DNA from: Siderastrea siderea
Taxonomy: Eukaryota > Cnidaria > Anthozoa > Scleractinia > Rhizangiidae
Assembly (NCBI GenBank): GCA_964030785.1
Contig: OZ034977.1
Location: forward strand, 26,439,652 to 26,503,651
Length of the DNA stretch: 64,000 nucleotides
Reading direction: 5' to 3'
Shown here: positions 49,420-61,110 of the stretch, one piece after another
How the letters are laid out: each line of letters opens with the position of its first letter
Position numbering within the stretch: position 1 is the stretch's first letter
Position numbers and translations under genes: made by a program
The notes under the pieces: model-generated
What the model saw: only the letters and a program-made list of their open reading frames with translations
Told to the model about the DNA's origin: nothing
Databases searched by the model: none

Positions 49420-49518
49420 CCACGAGTAACCAAATAGAAAGACAATAAGTGTTCAGATAATGTTGTTTATTAATGAGTGGTTACTCGTGGTTACTCGTGG
49501 TTACTCGTGGTTACTCGT
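49403..49518. repeat. Inverted arrays of a 10 bp repeat inside T
   Basis: Three copies of CGAGTAACCA/CGGGTAACCA face four copies of TGGTTACTCG about 45 bp away, able to form a ~30 bp hairpin. It sits between the two T ORFs and could be a transposase-binding site or a terminator-like structure. It recurs in every T unit. Confidence 0.85.
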
Positions 49519-49708
49519 TGAAACTGGAGAAATATAGCTGATATATTCATTTTGTTCACGGCATATATTAAAACAGAGACAGCACTACATGTTTGTTTGA
49601 TTTATTTGGTAAGTTCACCATTACTTTAAGTATAAAATACACATTCAAGCAAGGAAATGTAACGATTACGCAAGGTCACGCGCCCAAGTTCACAGTGACG
49701 TAGCTGAG

Positions 49709-50506
49709 CTACAATGTCACGCGAGAGACGGCACTGTTCAAAGACTCAAATATATGATTTACAGATAATAACGCATTTAATATTTGGTTCGCTGTCCTTT
49801 TCTTTGAATAACTAACTTGTTGTTCACAGAGTATGACTCCTTCCCTATAGGTTATAGCAACCATAAATTTGGCTACTCTTCCCCATGTCCCACAATGCGA
49901 GCCTTTCGCGCTGCAGCCAAATGCTAAGCCCTCGTCATCTTTTCGCCAAATTCGTCCTTTAGGGGCACGCGCTTGATCTGCGGGATTATATTTGTGGACA
50001 AAACTTACGCCATCTAAATAAAATGCAATCTCTTTTGTCCAAAAATCTTCAGTATGTTCGCGTTTCATCTCCCGTGCGAACTTTAATCGCTTGACAATAT
50101 CCTGTTCTGGTAAGAGTCCTTTTTGTCTCGCATGTAGGTATTTGTAACCTTTGGAACATAAGAAACGTTGAATAGTCCTGCAGGATACGTTAGTGGAATT
50201 AATACCTGCTTCTCGCATAAGTCGCTTTACAGTAAACTGCCCTTCTGCTTTTCTCAGTGGATGAATTTTTCGCAGCAACATGCGCTCCTCTCGGGGTCTT
50301 AGTTTGCGTGGCCGACCAAAGACGGTGTCCTCACTTGCACGCACTTTCTTCCGTTTCGCATCCTTTTTTTGCTTTAAAATTTGATAAAGTGAAGCCCGCG
50401 ATATATTAACTTGCTCGTTAATGTCCTTTTTTCTCAGGCGTTTGCATTTCATTGCAAACAGGACATACGCACGACTTCCTGGACTTATTTTACCGGTAAA
50501 AGCCAT
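49709..50506 (-). pseudogene. Tc1-like transposase lacking the C-terminal catalytic region (copy 1 of 5)
   Basis: The first ATG is at 50506, giving 265 residues (the frame opens earlier at a GTG). Residues 20-50 form a helix-turn-helix (INEQVNISRASLYQIL), residues 64-68 a GRPRK minor-groove hook, and residues 85-120 a second helix-turn-helix. A DDE domain starts with AFYLDGVSF, first catalytic Asp165, and WGRVAKFMVAITYREGVILCEQ. After CEQ the family similarity stops: the second Asp (usually in QDGDP) and the third acidic residue are absent, replaced by 37 unrelated residues. The protein could bind ends but should not cut. A donor-like CAA|GTTAGT at the break leaves a spliced form possible, but no downstream QDG exon was seen in T. 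Confidence 0.75.
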
Positions 50507-50540
50507 CTTCCCTCTATACGAGATGAATTTCACACTTTTG

Positions 50541-50548
50541 TGACGTCA
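50541..50548. promoter_or_regulatory. CRE-like palindrome upstream of the transposase
   Basis: TGACGTCA lies 35 bp upstream of the transposase ATG, within TTGTGACGTCACTGG. It matches the CREB/ATF consensus and may be part of the T promoter. It is repeated in each T. Confidence 0.35.
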
Positions 50549-51794
50549 CTGGGCAAATGAAAAAATCACTTTATTTTCGCACTAATTAGTGAGAAGTCAT
50601 GCAAATCAGTATAAATGTCATTATTTAGCTAATTTGCGTATTTTATGTTCAAATCAGAGTAACGCAACGTTTTGTTTTCCCAATATACCAAGTTTTCACA
50701 TTCGGACAATGAGCGTCTAAAGTGTTGAGACATTCCCCTTTTTTTGGCATACCTAGCTTTAAAATCCCCCTTACCCACTAGAATATACCCCCATCCCCCC
50801 CAAACAATGTTGAATTTGCTAGGTGGGAACCAGCGTTTATCCCGGTACAACATTGGATAGGGGGAGGGGGGATTTGTGTTTGAAAATCTTTTCCAAACAG
50901 CAAAAAGTGAAACTGAGTACACTGCCATTACATTTTAGAAAATGTCTCAACTACTTTTGTCGCTCATTGTCCGAGGTGGTCATATTGTTATATTGCCTTT
51001 TTTGTTGTGGACGGGGTGCTATCATGTCTTCACGATATTTATATTAAGGAAATATCTGCCAAGTAAAGTACAGATTTAGAAAATTGTCATGTGTAGTAGT
51101 TTTTAGCATTAAAAAATCAAGTTTTTAGCTAACGAATTTTGTGCGTGATATCTTTTGGTCGTATCAAATGTCACTTTTCAAAGTGATTGTTGTCGTCTTC
51201 AGCACATTCATAATCAATTTCGCAAGGCATAATAACACTTGTTTTCCCTTTTTGAAGTCGTTATGGAAATGATGAAAGGATATGAGTACGATTCAGCTTC
51301 CTCCGAAGCAAGTGAAACACAGGAGCATACTGGTACCGAGATGCCTGAAGTAAACCGGCAAGAGATCAACACTCGTGCTGTACGTAAAGTGTACTTAATA
51401 ACGTACAGTCAAGCAGATGAAGCCCGCTTTCCTACAAGACAGTCTTTCGTTCTTGGAGGAGACAGCGATGACAGCGTCGCCGAGATAACGAGTAACCACG
51501 GGTAACCACGAGTAACCAAATAGAAAGACAATAAGTGTTCAGATAATGTTGTTTATTAATGAGTGGTTACTCGTGGTTACTCGTGGTTACTCGTGGTTAC
51601 TCGTTGAAACTGGAGAAATATAGCTGATATATTCATTTTGTTCACGGCATATATTAAAACAGAGACAGCACTACATGTTTGTTTGATTTATTTGGTAAGT
51701 TCACCATTACTTTAAGTATAAAATACACATTCAAGCAAGGAAATGTAACGATTACGCAAGGTCACGCGCCCAAGTTCACAGTGACGTAGCTGAG

Positions 51795-52592
51795 CTACAA
51801 TGTCACGCGAGAGACGGCACTGTTCAAAGACTCAAATATATGATTTACAGATAATAACGCATTTAATATTTGGTTCGCTGTCCTTTTCTTTGAATAACTA
51901 ACTTGTTGTTCACAGAGTATGACTCCTTCCCTATAGGTTATAGCAACCATAAATTTGGCTACTCTTCCCCATGTCCCACAATGCGAGCCTTTCGCGCTGC
52001 AGCCAAATGCTAAGCCCTCGTCATCTTTTCGCCAAATTCGTCCTTTAGGGGCACGCGCTTGATCTGCGGGATTATATTTGTGGACAAAACTTACGCCATC
52101 TAAATAAAATGCAATCTCTTTTGTCCAAAAATCTTCAGTATGTTCGCGTTTCATCTCCCGTGCGAACTTTAATCGCTTGACAATATCCTGTTCTGGTAAG
52201 AGTCCTTTTTGTCTCGCATGTAGGTATTTGTAACCTTTGGAACATAAGAAACGTTGAATAGTCCTGCAGGATACGTTAGTGGAATTAATACCTGCTTCTC
52301 GCATAAGTCGCTTTACAGTAAACTGCCCTTCTGCTTTTCTCAGTGGATGAATTTTTCGCAGCAACATGCGCTCCTCTCGGGGTCTTAGTTTGCGTGGCCG
52401 ACCAAAGACGGTGTCCTCACTTGCACGCACTTTCTTCCGTTTCGCATCCTTTTTTTGCTTTAAAATTTGATAAAGTGAAGCCCGCGATATATTAACTTGC
52501 TCGTTAATGTCCTTTTTTCTCAGGCGTTTGCATTTCATTGCAAACAGGACATACGCACGACTTCCTGGACTTATTTTACCGGTAAAAGCCAT
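51795..52592 (-). pseudogene. Truncated Tc1-like transposase, copy 2
   Basis: Identical in translation to the copy at 49709-50506, in T unit 2 (50970-52792). The companion plus-strand ORF is 51263-51505. Confidence 0.75.
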
Positions 52593-53880
52593 CTTCCCTC
52601 TATACGAGATGAATTTCACACTTTTGTGACGTCACTGGGCAAATGAAAAAATCACTTTATTTTCGCACTAATTAGTGAGAAGTCATGCAAATCAGTATAA
52701 ATGTCATTATTTAGCTAATTTGCGTATTTTATGTTCAAATCAGAGTAACGCAACGTTTTGTTTTCCCAATATACCAAGTTTTCACATTCGGACAATGAGC
52801 GTCTAAAGTGTTGAGACATTCCCCTTTTTTTGGCATACCTAGCTTTAAAATCCCCCTTACCCACTAGAATATACCCCCATCCCCCCCAAACAATGTTGAA
52901 TTTGCTAGGTGGGAACCAGCGTTTATCCCGGTACAACATTGGATAGGGGGAGGGGGGATTTGTGTTTGAAAATCTTTTCCAAACAGCAAAAAGTGAAACT
53001 GAGTACACTGCCATTACATTTTAGAAAATGTCTCAACTACTTTTGTCGCTCATTGTCCGAGGTGGTCATATTGTTATATTGCCTTTTTTGTTGTGGACGG
53101 GGTGCTATCATGTCTTCACGATATTTATATTAAGGAAATATCTGCCAAGTAAAGTACAGATTTAGAAAATTGTCATGTGTAGTAGTTTTTAGCATTAAAA
53201 AATCAAGTTTTTAGCTAACGAATTTTGTGCGTGATATCTTTTGGTCGTATCAAATGTCACTTTTCAAAGTGATTGTTGTCGTCTTCAGCACATTCATAAT
53301 CAATTTCGCAAGGCATAATAACACTTGTTTTCCCTTTTTGAAGTCGTTATGGAAATGATGAAAGGATATGAGTACGATTCAGCTTCCTCCGAAGCAAGTG
53401 AAACACAGGAGCATACTGGTACCGAGATGCCTGAAGTAAACCGGCAAGAGATCAACACTCGTGCTGTACGTAAAGTGTACTTAATAACGTACAGTCAAGC
53501 AGATGAAGCCCGCTTTCCTACAAGACAGTCTTTCGTTCTTGGAGGAGACAGCGATGACAGCGTCGCCGAGATAACGAGTAACCACGGGTAACCACGAGTA
53601 ACCAAATAGAAAGACAATAAGTGTTCAGATAATGTTGTTTATTAATGAGTGGTTACTCGTGGTTACTCGTGGTTACTCGTGGTTACTCGTTGAAACTGGA
53701 GAAATATAGCTGATATATTCATTTTGTTCACGGCATATATTAAAACAGAGACAGCACTACATGTTTGTTTGATTTATTTGGTAAGTTCACCATTACTTTA
53801 AGTATAAAATACACATTCAAGCAAGGAAATGTAACGATTACGCAAGGTCACGCGCCCAAGTTCACAGTGACGTAGCTGAG

Positions 53881-54678
53881 CTACAATGTCACGCGAGAGA
53901 CGGCACTGTTCAAAGACTCAAATATATGATTTACAGATAATAACGCATTTAATATTTGGTTCGCTGTCCTTTTCTTTGAATAACTAACTTGTTGTTCACA
54001 GAGTATGACTCCTTCCCTATAGGTTATAGCAACCATAAATTTGGCTACTCTTCCCCATGTCCCACAATGCGAGCCTTTCGCGCTGCAGCCAAATGCTAAG
54101 CCCTCGTCATCTTTTCGCCAAATTCGTCCTTTAGGGGCACGCGCTTGATCTGCGGGATTATATTTGTGGACAAAACTTACGCCATCTAAATAAAATGCAA
54201 TCTCTTTTGTCCAAAAATCTTCAGTATGTTCGCGTTTCATCTCCCGTGCGAACTTTAATCGCTTGACAATATCCTGTTCTGGTAAGAGTCCTTTTTGTCT
54301 CGCATGTAGGTATTTGTAACCTTTGGAACATAAGAAACGTTGAATAGTCCTGCAGGATACGTTAGTGGAATTAATACCTGCTTCTCGCATAAGTCGCTTT
54401 ACAGTAAACTGCCCTTCTGCTTTTCTCAGTGGATGAATTTTTCGCAGCAACATGCGCTCCTCTCGGGGTCTTAGTTTGCGTGGCCGACCAAAGACGGTGT
54501 CCTCACTTGCACGCACTTTCTTCCGTTTCGCATCCTTTTTTTGCTTTAAAATTTGATAAAGTGAAGCCCGCGATATATTAACTTGCTCGTTAATGTCCTT
54601 TTTTCTCAGGCGTTTGCATTTCATTGCAAACAGGACATACGCACGACTTCCTGGACTTATTTTACCGGTAAAAGCCAT
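53881..54678 (-). pseudogene. Truncated Tc1-like transposase, copy 3
   Basis: Identical in translation to copy 1, in T unit 3 (53056-54878). The companion plus-strand ORF is 53349-53591. Confidence 0.75.
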
Positions 54679-55966
54679 CTTCCCTCTATACGAGATGAAT
54701 TTCACACTTTTGTGACGTCACTGGGCAAATGAAAAAATCACTTTATTTTCGCACTAATTAGTGAGAAGTCATGCAAATCAGTATAAATGTCATTATTTAG
54801 CTAATTTGCGTATTTTATGTTCAAATCAGAGTAACGCAACGTTTTGTTTTCCCAATATACCAAGTTTTCACATTCGGACAATGAGCGTCTAAAGTGTTGA
54901 GACATTCCCCTTTTTTTGGCATACCTAGCTTTAAAATCCCCCTTACCCACTAGAATATACCCCCATCCCCCCCAAACAATGTTGAATTTGCTAGGTGGGA
55001 ACCAGCGTTTATCCCGGTACAACATTGGATAGGGGGAGGGGGGATTTGTGTTTGAAAATCTTTTCCAAACAGCAAAAAGTGAAACTGAGTACACTGCCAT
55101 TACATTTTAGAAAATGTCTCAACTACTTTTGTCGCTCATTGTCCGAGGTGGTCATATTGTTATATTGCCTTTTTTGTTGTGGACGGGGTGCTATCATGTC
55201 TTCACGATATTTATATTAAGGAAATATCTGCCAAGTAAAGTACAGATTTAGAAAATTGTCATGTGTAGTAGTTTTTAGCATTAAAAAATCAAGTTTTTAG
55301 CTAACGAATTTTGTGCGTGATATCTTTTGGTCGTATCAAATGTCACTTTTCAAAGTGATTGTTGTCGTCTTCAGCACATTCATAATCAATTTCGCAAGGC
55401 ATAATAACACTTGTTTTCCCTTTTTGAAGTCGTTATGGAAATGATGAAAGGATATGAGTACGATTCAGCTTCCTCCGAAGCAAGTGAAACACAGGAGCAT
55501 ACTGGTACCGAGATGCCTGAAGTAAACCGGCAAGAGATCAACACTCGTGCTGTACGTAAAGTGTACTTAATAACGTACAGTCAAGCAGATGAAGCCCGCT
55601 TTCCTACAAGACAGTCTTTCGTTCTTGGAGGAGACAGCGATGACAGCGTCGCCGAGATAACGAGTAACCACGGGTAACCACGAGTAACCAAATAGAAAGA
55701 CAATAAGTGTTCAGATAATGTTGTTTATTAATGAGTGGTTACTCGTGGTTACTCGTGGTTACTCGTGGTTACTCGTTGAAACTGGAGAAATATAGCTGAT
55801 ATATTCATTTTGTTCACGGCATATATTAAAACAGAGACAGCACTACATGTTTGTTTGATTTATTTGGTAAGTTCACCATTACTTTAAGTATAAAATACAC
55901 ATTCAAGCAAGGAAATGTAACGATTACGCAAGGTCACGCGCCCAAGTTCACAGTGACGTAGCTGAG

Positions 55967-56764
55967 CTACAATGTCACGCGAGAGACGGCACTGTTCAAA
56001 GACTCAAATATATGATTTACAGATAATAACGCATTTAATATTTGGTTCGCTGTCCTTTTCTTTGAATAACTAACTTGTTGTTCACAGAGTATGACTCCTT
56101 CCCTATAGGTTATAGCAACCATAAATTTGGCTACTCTTCCCCATGTCCCACAATGCGAGCCTTTCGCGCTGCAGCCAAATGCTAAGCCCTCGTCATCTTT
56201 TCGCCAAATTCGTCCTTTAGGGGCACGCGCTTGATCTGCGGGATTATATTTGTGGACAAAACTTACGCCATCTAAATAAAATGCAATCTCTTTTGTCCAA
56301 AAATCTTCAGTATGTTCGCGTTTCATCTCCCGTGCGAACTTTAATCGCTTGACAATATCCTGTTCTGGTAAGAGTCCTTTTTGTCTCGCATGTAGGTATT
56401 TGTAACCTTTGGAACATAAGAAACGTTGAATAGTCCTGCAGGATACGTTAGTGGAATTAATACCTGCTTCTCGCATAAGTCGCTTTACAGTAAACTGCCC
56501 TTCTGCTTTTCTCAGTGGATGAATTTTTCGCAGCAACATGCGCTCCTCTCGGGGTCTTAGTTTGCGTGGCCGACCAAAGACGGTGTCCTCACTTGCACGC
56601 ACTTTCTTCCGTTTCGCATCCTTTTTTTGCTTTAAAATTTGATAAAGTGAAGCCCGCGATATATTAACTTGCTCGTTAATGTCCTTTTTTCTCAGGCGTT
56701 TGCATTTCATTGCAAACAGGACATACGCACGACTTCCTGGACTTATTTTACCGGTAAAAGCCAT
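55967..56764 (-). pseudogene. Truncated Tc1-like transposase, copy 4
   Basis: Identical in translation to copy 1, in T unit 4 (55142-56964). The companion plus-strand ORF is 55435-55677. Confidence 0.75.
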
Positions 56765-58052
56765 CTTCCCTCTATACGAGATGAATTTCACACTTTTGTG
56801 ACGTCACTGGGCAAATGAAAAAATCACTTTATTTTCGCACTAATTAGTGAGAAGTCATGCAAATCAGTATAAATGTCATTATTTAGCTAATTTGCGTATT
56901 TTATGTTCAAATCAGAGTAACGCAACGTTTTGTTTTCCCAATATACCAAGTTTTCACATTCGGACAATGAGCGTCTAAAGTGTTGAGACATTCCCCTTTT
57001 TTTGGCATACCTAGCTTTAAAATCCCCCTTACCCACTAGAATATACCCCCATCCCCCCCAAACAATGTTGAATTTGCTAGGTGGGAACCAGCGTTTATCC
57101 CGGTACAACATTGGATAGGGGGAGGGGGGATTTGTGTTTGAAAATCTTTTCCAAACAGCAAAAAGTGAAACTGAGTACACTGCCATTACATTTTAGAAAA
57201 TGTCTCAACTACTTTTGTCGCTCATTGTCCGAGGTGGTCATATTGTTATATTGCCTTTTTTGTTGTGGACGGGGTGCTATCATGTCTTCACGATATTTAT
57301 ATTAAGGAAATATCTGCCAAGTAAAGTACAGATTTAGAAAATTGTCATGTGTAGTAGTTTTTAGCATTAAAAAATCAAGTTTTTAGCTAACGAATTTTGT
57401 GCGTGATATCTTTTGGTCGTATCAAATGTCACTTTTCAAAGTGATTGTTGTCGTCTTCAGCACATTCATAATCAATTTCGCAAGGCATAATAACACTTGT
57501 TTTCCCTTTTTGAAGTCGTTATGGAAATGATGAAAGGATATGAGTACGATTCAGCTTCCTCCGAAGCAAGTGAAACACAGGAGCATACTGGTACCGAGAT
57601 GCCTGAAGTAAACCGGCAAGAGATCAACACTCGTGCTGTACGTAAAGTGTACTTAATAACGTACAGTCAAGCAGATGAAGCCCGCTTTCCTACAAGACAG
57701 TCTTTCGTTCTTGGAGGAGACAGCGATGACAGCGTCGCCGAGATAACGAGTAACCACGGGTAACCACGAGTAACCAAATAGAAAGACAATAAGTGTTCAG
57801 ATAATGTTGTTTATTAATGAGTGGTTACTCGTGGTTACTCGTGGTTACTCGTGGTTACTCGTTGAAACTGGAGAAATATAGCTGATATATTCATTTTGTT
57901 CACGGCATATATTAAAACAGAGACAGCACTACATGTTTGTTTGATTTATTTGGTAAGTTCACCATTACTTTAAGTATAAAATACACATTCAAGCAAGGAA
58001 ATGTAACGATTACGCAAGGTCACGCGCCCAAGTTCACAGTGACGTAGCTGAG

Positions 58053-58850
58053 CTACAATGTCACGCGAGAGACGGCACTGTTCAAAGACTCAAATATATG
58101 ATTTACAGATAATAACGCATTTAATATTTGGTTCGCTGTCCTTTTCTTTGAATAACTAACTTGTTGTTCACAGAGTATGACTCCTTCCCTATAGGTTATA
58201 GCAACCATAAATTTGGCTACTCTTCCCCATGTCCCACAATGCGAGCCTTTCGCGCTGCAGCCAAATGCTAAGCCCTCGTCATCTTTTCGCCAAATTCGTC
58301 CTTTAGGGGCACGCGCTTGATCTGCGGGATTATATTTGTGGACAAAACTTACGCCATCTAAATAAAATGCAATCTCTTTTGTCCAAAAATCTTCAGTATG
58401 TTCGCGTTTCATCTCCCGTGCGAACTTTAATCGCTTGACAATATCCTGTTCTGGTAAGAGTCCTTTTTGTCTCGCATGTAGGTATTTGTAACCTTTGGAA
58501 CATAAGAAACGTTGAATAGTCCTGCAGGATACGTTAGTGGAATTAATACCTGCTTCTCGCATAAGTCGCTTTACAGTAAACTGCCCTTCTGCTTTTCTCA
58601 GTGGATGAATTTTTCGCAGCAACATGCGCTCCTCTCGGGGTCTTAGTTTGCGTGGCCGACCAAAGACGGTGTCCTCACTTGCACGCACTTTCTTCCGTTT
58701 CGCATCCTTTTTTTGCTTTAAAATTTGATAAAGTGAAGCCCGCGATATATTAACTTGCTCGTTAATGTCCTTTTTTCTCAGGCGTTTGCATTTCATTGCA
58801 AACAGGACATACGCACGACTTCCTGGACTTATTTTACCGGTAAAAGCCAT
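58053..58850 (-). pseudogene. Truncated Tc1-like transposase, copy 5
   Basis: Identical in translation to copy 1, in T unit 5 (57228-59050). The companion plus-strand ORF is 57521-57763. Confidence 0.75.
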
Positions 58851-59285
58851 CTTCCCTCTATACGAGATGAATTTCACACTTTTGTGACGTCACTGGGCAA
58901 ATGAAAAAATCACTTTATTTTCGCACTAATTAGTGAGAAGTCATGCAAATCAGTATAAATGTCATTATTTAGCTAATTTGCGTATTTTATGTTCAAATCA
59001 GAGTAACGCAACGTTTTGTTTTCCCAATATACCAAGTTTTCACATTCGGACAATGAGCGTCTAAAGTGTTGAGACATTCCCCTTTTTTTGGCATACCTAG
59101 CTTTAAAATCCCCCTTACCCACTAGAATATACCCCCATCCCCCCCAAACAATGTTGAATTTGCTAGGTGGGAACCAGCGTTTATCCCGGTACAACATTGG
59201 ATAGGGGGAGGGGGGATTTGTGTTTGAAAATCTTTTCCAAACAGCAAAAAGTGAAACTGAGTACACTGCCATTACATTTTAGAAA

Positions 59286-61037
59286 ATGTCTCAACTACTT
59301 TTGTCGCTCATTGTAGTTCTTCCGCTCAAGGTAGAGCCATCCAAGCCGAGATTATGTTTGGACGCCAGGTTCCTCAATCTGTGGATGAAGGATTGTCCTT
59401 TTTCACTTGATAAATTAGTGGATGTGAAGCGCTATATCTACAAAGATTCGTATTTTACGAAATGTGATGATACGTCAGGATACGATCACGTCCACTTGCA
59501 GGAGTCCTCACAGGTGTTGTTCGGTTTTGAATGGGGTGGATGGTGGTTTGTCTCCACAACTTTGCTATTTGGATGGAAAGAGTCTCCATATATTTACCAT
59601 ACTATGGGATTGGCTGCATCCAGCTATTTAAGGTCATGTGGAGTTCCTTGTTCATTGTACATTGATGATCGACTTAACGGTGAGGTTTTTGCTCCAACTG
59701 GCCCTTGGTCTTTATCTCCTTCAGCTCGCACGGAAAAGTTCAGGCTGGAGGCAGCGAAAGTAGCCATATTCATTGTTGCATCATTGTTAATTCAATTAGG
59801 GTACACAATTGGCATTCAGAAGTCCGTCTTGTATCCGGCTAAGCGTATAGAGTATCTCGGTCATGTGGTGGACTCTTCAAAGCAAGCTTTCGAACTTCCC
59901 GGAAGTAAAGTCGTTGCGTTCGCTACCTTAAGAGAAGAAATCCTGGCTTGCAAAAAAACGGTGAATATCCGCACTCTTCAACGATTCCAGGGGAAATGTG
60001 TTTCATTTTCCTTAGCAGTACCTGGGGCTAAGTTGTTTATAAGAAATATAAGTTCGGCTATTGCTTCATCTCCTGGAAATGGACAAGTTAAGATGACTGA
60101 TTCTCTTCGGGAGGAAATTTGCCATTGGCGTTTTCTCGACTCCTGGAAAGGCCACGTTCCTTGGCGTGAAGAGAGGCATGTTCGTTTATCGTTATCCACG
60201 GATGCTTCGGGATACGCTTGGGGATGCGTCATGCATTCAACGTCAGGTGATCAATCCTTTAGGGATTATTGGAATCCACAGCAGATTGGATTAAACATCT
60301 CTACCAAGGAAATGCTTGCTATCTCGAAAGCAATAAAAGCCACTCCGGAGCATGTGCGGGACTGTCGGGTAGATGTACAGGTTGACAGTCAAGTAGCAAT
60401 TGACACGTATAATGGCCAAGGAAGTAAAAACTCTCCTCAACTGACGGCAGCCACAAAGGAACTCTATTTCACTGTTGTTAACCGAAATCTGCAGTTAGAA
60501 CTGTCTCATATCGCGTCAGATCGAAATGAGGCCGATGGCCCGTCGAGATGCCTTTCTGCGTTGGATTCAACACTTTCTCCAAGAGTGTGGGAGTTAATTG
60601 AACATACATTTGGTGGTCTCTGTGGTCATACATTCGATTTGATGGCGTTGGATTCTAACGCACAGTTATCCAAAGGAGGAACCCCTTTGCCGCATTTCAC
60701 CCCGTGTCCTAGTCCTCAGTCTAAGGGTGTGAACTTCTTCGCTCAGGACATTAATCATATCGGACCTGCTATGGCCAACCCGTACATTTTCCCACCATTT
60801 GGGTTGGTTCCTGCCGTGCTAAGGTTCCTTACTCAATTTCGAATTCCATTCACAATTGTGGTTCCTGAACTTTACCCGCGACCATTCTGGTGGCCAATTT
60901 TGACAGGTCTTTCTCGGAAAGCAATTTGTCTAGGTTCAGAGGGTGATTGGGATGTCCTTAGATACCCGTCCAGGTCCGGGTACAAACCACGGGTTTGTCC
61001 TTCCAAGCTTTGGGCTTTTAGAGTTTCGAAATTCTAA
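59286..61037 (+). CDS. Ngaro pol, RT-RNase H (C-terminal part, new start in M)
   Basis: 583 residues from ATG 59286. The first nine codons lie in the last M unit, so this start was created by the insertion; element sequence begins at 59314. RT signatures are LCLDARFLNLW, motif A DDTSGYDH (about 61-68) and the YIDD box (125-128). RNase H follows: LSTDASGYAWG, then ISTKEMLAI, VDSQVAID and a C-terminal SDRNEADGPSR, supplying the acidic and basic active-site residues. The last ~150 residues are the extension found after RNase H in DIRS/Ngaro pol (PYIFPPFGLVPAVL, TIVVPELYPRPFWWP). It would copy element RNA into DNA. The N-terminal pol segment is separated from it by the 10.7 kb insertion. Confidence 0.88.
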   Translation: MSQLLLSLIVVLPLKVEPSKPRLCLDARFLNLWMKDCPFSLDKLVDVKRYIYKDSYFTKCDDTSGYDHVHLQESSQVLFGFEWGGWWFVSTTLLFGWKESPYIYHTMGLAASSYLRSCGVPCSLYIDDRLNGEVFAPTGPWSLSPSARTEKFRLEAAKVAIFIVASLLIQLGYTIGIQKSVLYPAKRIEYLGHVVDSSKQAFELPGSKVVAFATLREEILACKKTVNIRTLQRFQGKCVSFSLAVPGAKLFIRNISSAIASSPGNGQVKMTDSLREEICHWRFLDSWKGHVPWREERHVRLSLSTDASGYAWGCVMHSTSGDQSFRDYWNPQQIGLNISTKEMLAISKAIKATPEHVRDCRVDVQVDSQVAIDTYNGQGSKNSPQLTAATKELYFTVVNRNLQLELSHIASDRNEADGPSRCLSALDSTLSPRVWELIEHTFGGLCGHTFDLMALDSNAQLSKGGTPLPHFTPCPSPQSKGVNFFAQDINHIGPAMANPYIFPPFGLVPAVLRFLTQFRIPFTIVVPELYPRPFWWPILTGLSRKAICLGSEGDWDVLRYPSRSGYKPRVCPSKLWAFRVSKF

Positions 61038-61110
61038 CCAATTAAAGTATGGCTCAAATCAACGAAGTTGTCCATATAGTCTTGAACATTGTTCGTTTTC
61101 TTTGACTTCA

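Larger units (their letters stand above)
48884..50706. mobile_element. T unit 1 (transposase-bearing); four identical copies follow
   Basis: It begins TCCGAGGTGG and ends CATTCGGA. Together with the neighbouring M ends this gives a perfect 14 bp inverted repeat CGCTCATTGTCCGA. It carries a minus-strand transposase remnant and a plus-strand short ORF, divided by a hairpin-forming set of 10 bp repeats. There is no TA at its own borders. Confidence 0.8.
48621..59313. mobile_element. Composite tandem insertion M-(T-M)x5 in pol
   Basis: TA duplication at 48619-48620 and 59314-59315. The insert is 10,693 bp, equal to 263 + 5 x 2,086. M units (263 bp, ends CAATGAGCG...CGCTCATTG): 48621-48883, 50707-50969, 52793-53055, 54879-55141, 56965-57227, 59051-59313. 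T units (1,823 bp, ends TCCGA...TCGGA): 48884-50706, 50970-52792, 53056-54878, 55142-56964, 57228-59050. All corresponding translated frames are identical between periods, and no base difference was noticed by eye. The outer ends with TA duplication are M ends, so the unit that transposed was bounded by M. Confidence 0.9.

Noticed and set aside
50629..50928. Repeated minus-strand ORFs of 99 codons (and 74-codon plus-strand frames) at every M-T junction
   Set aside because: They span the palindromic M unit and non-coding T ends, have no domain, and repeat only because the DNA repeats.
48621..59313. Interpreting the 2,086 bp array as a CRISPR-like or satellite array
   Set aside because: Units are long, contain transposase remnants and are bounded by a TA duplication; there are no unique spacers.
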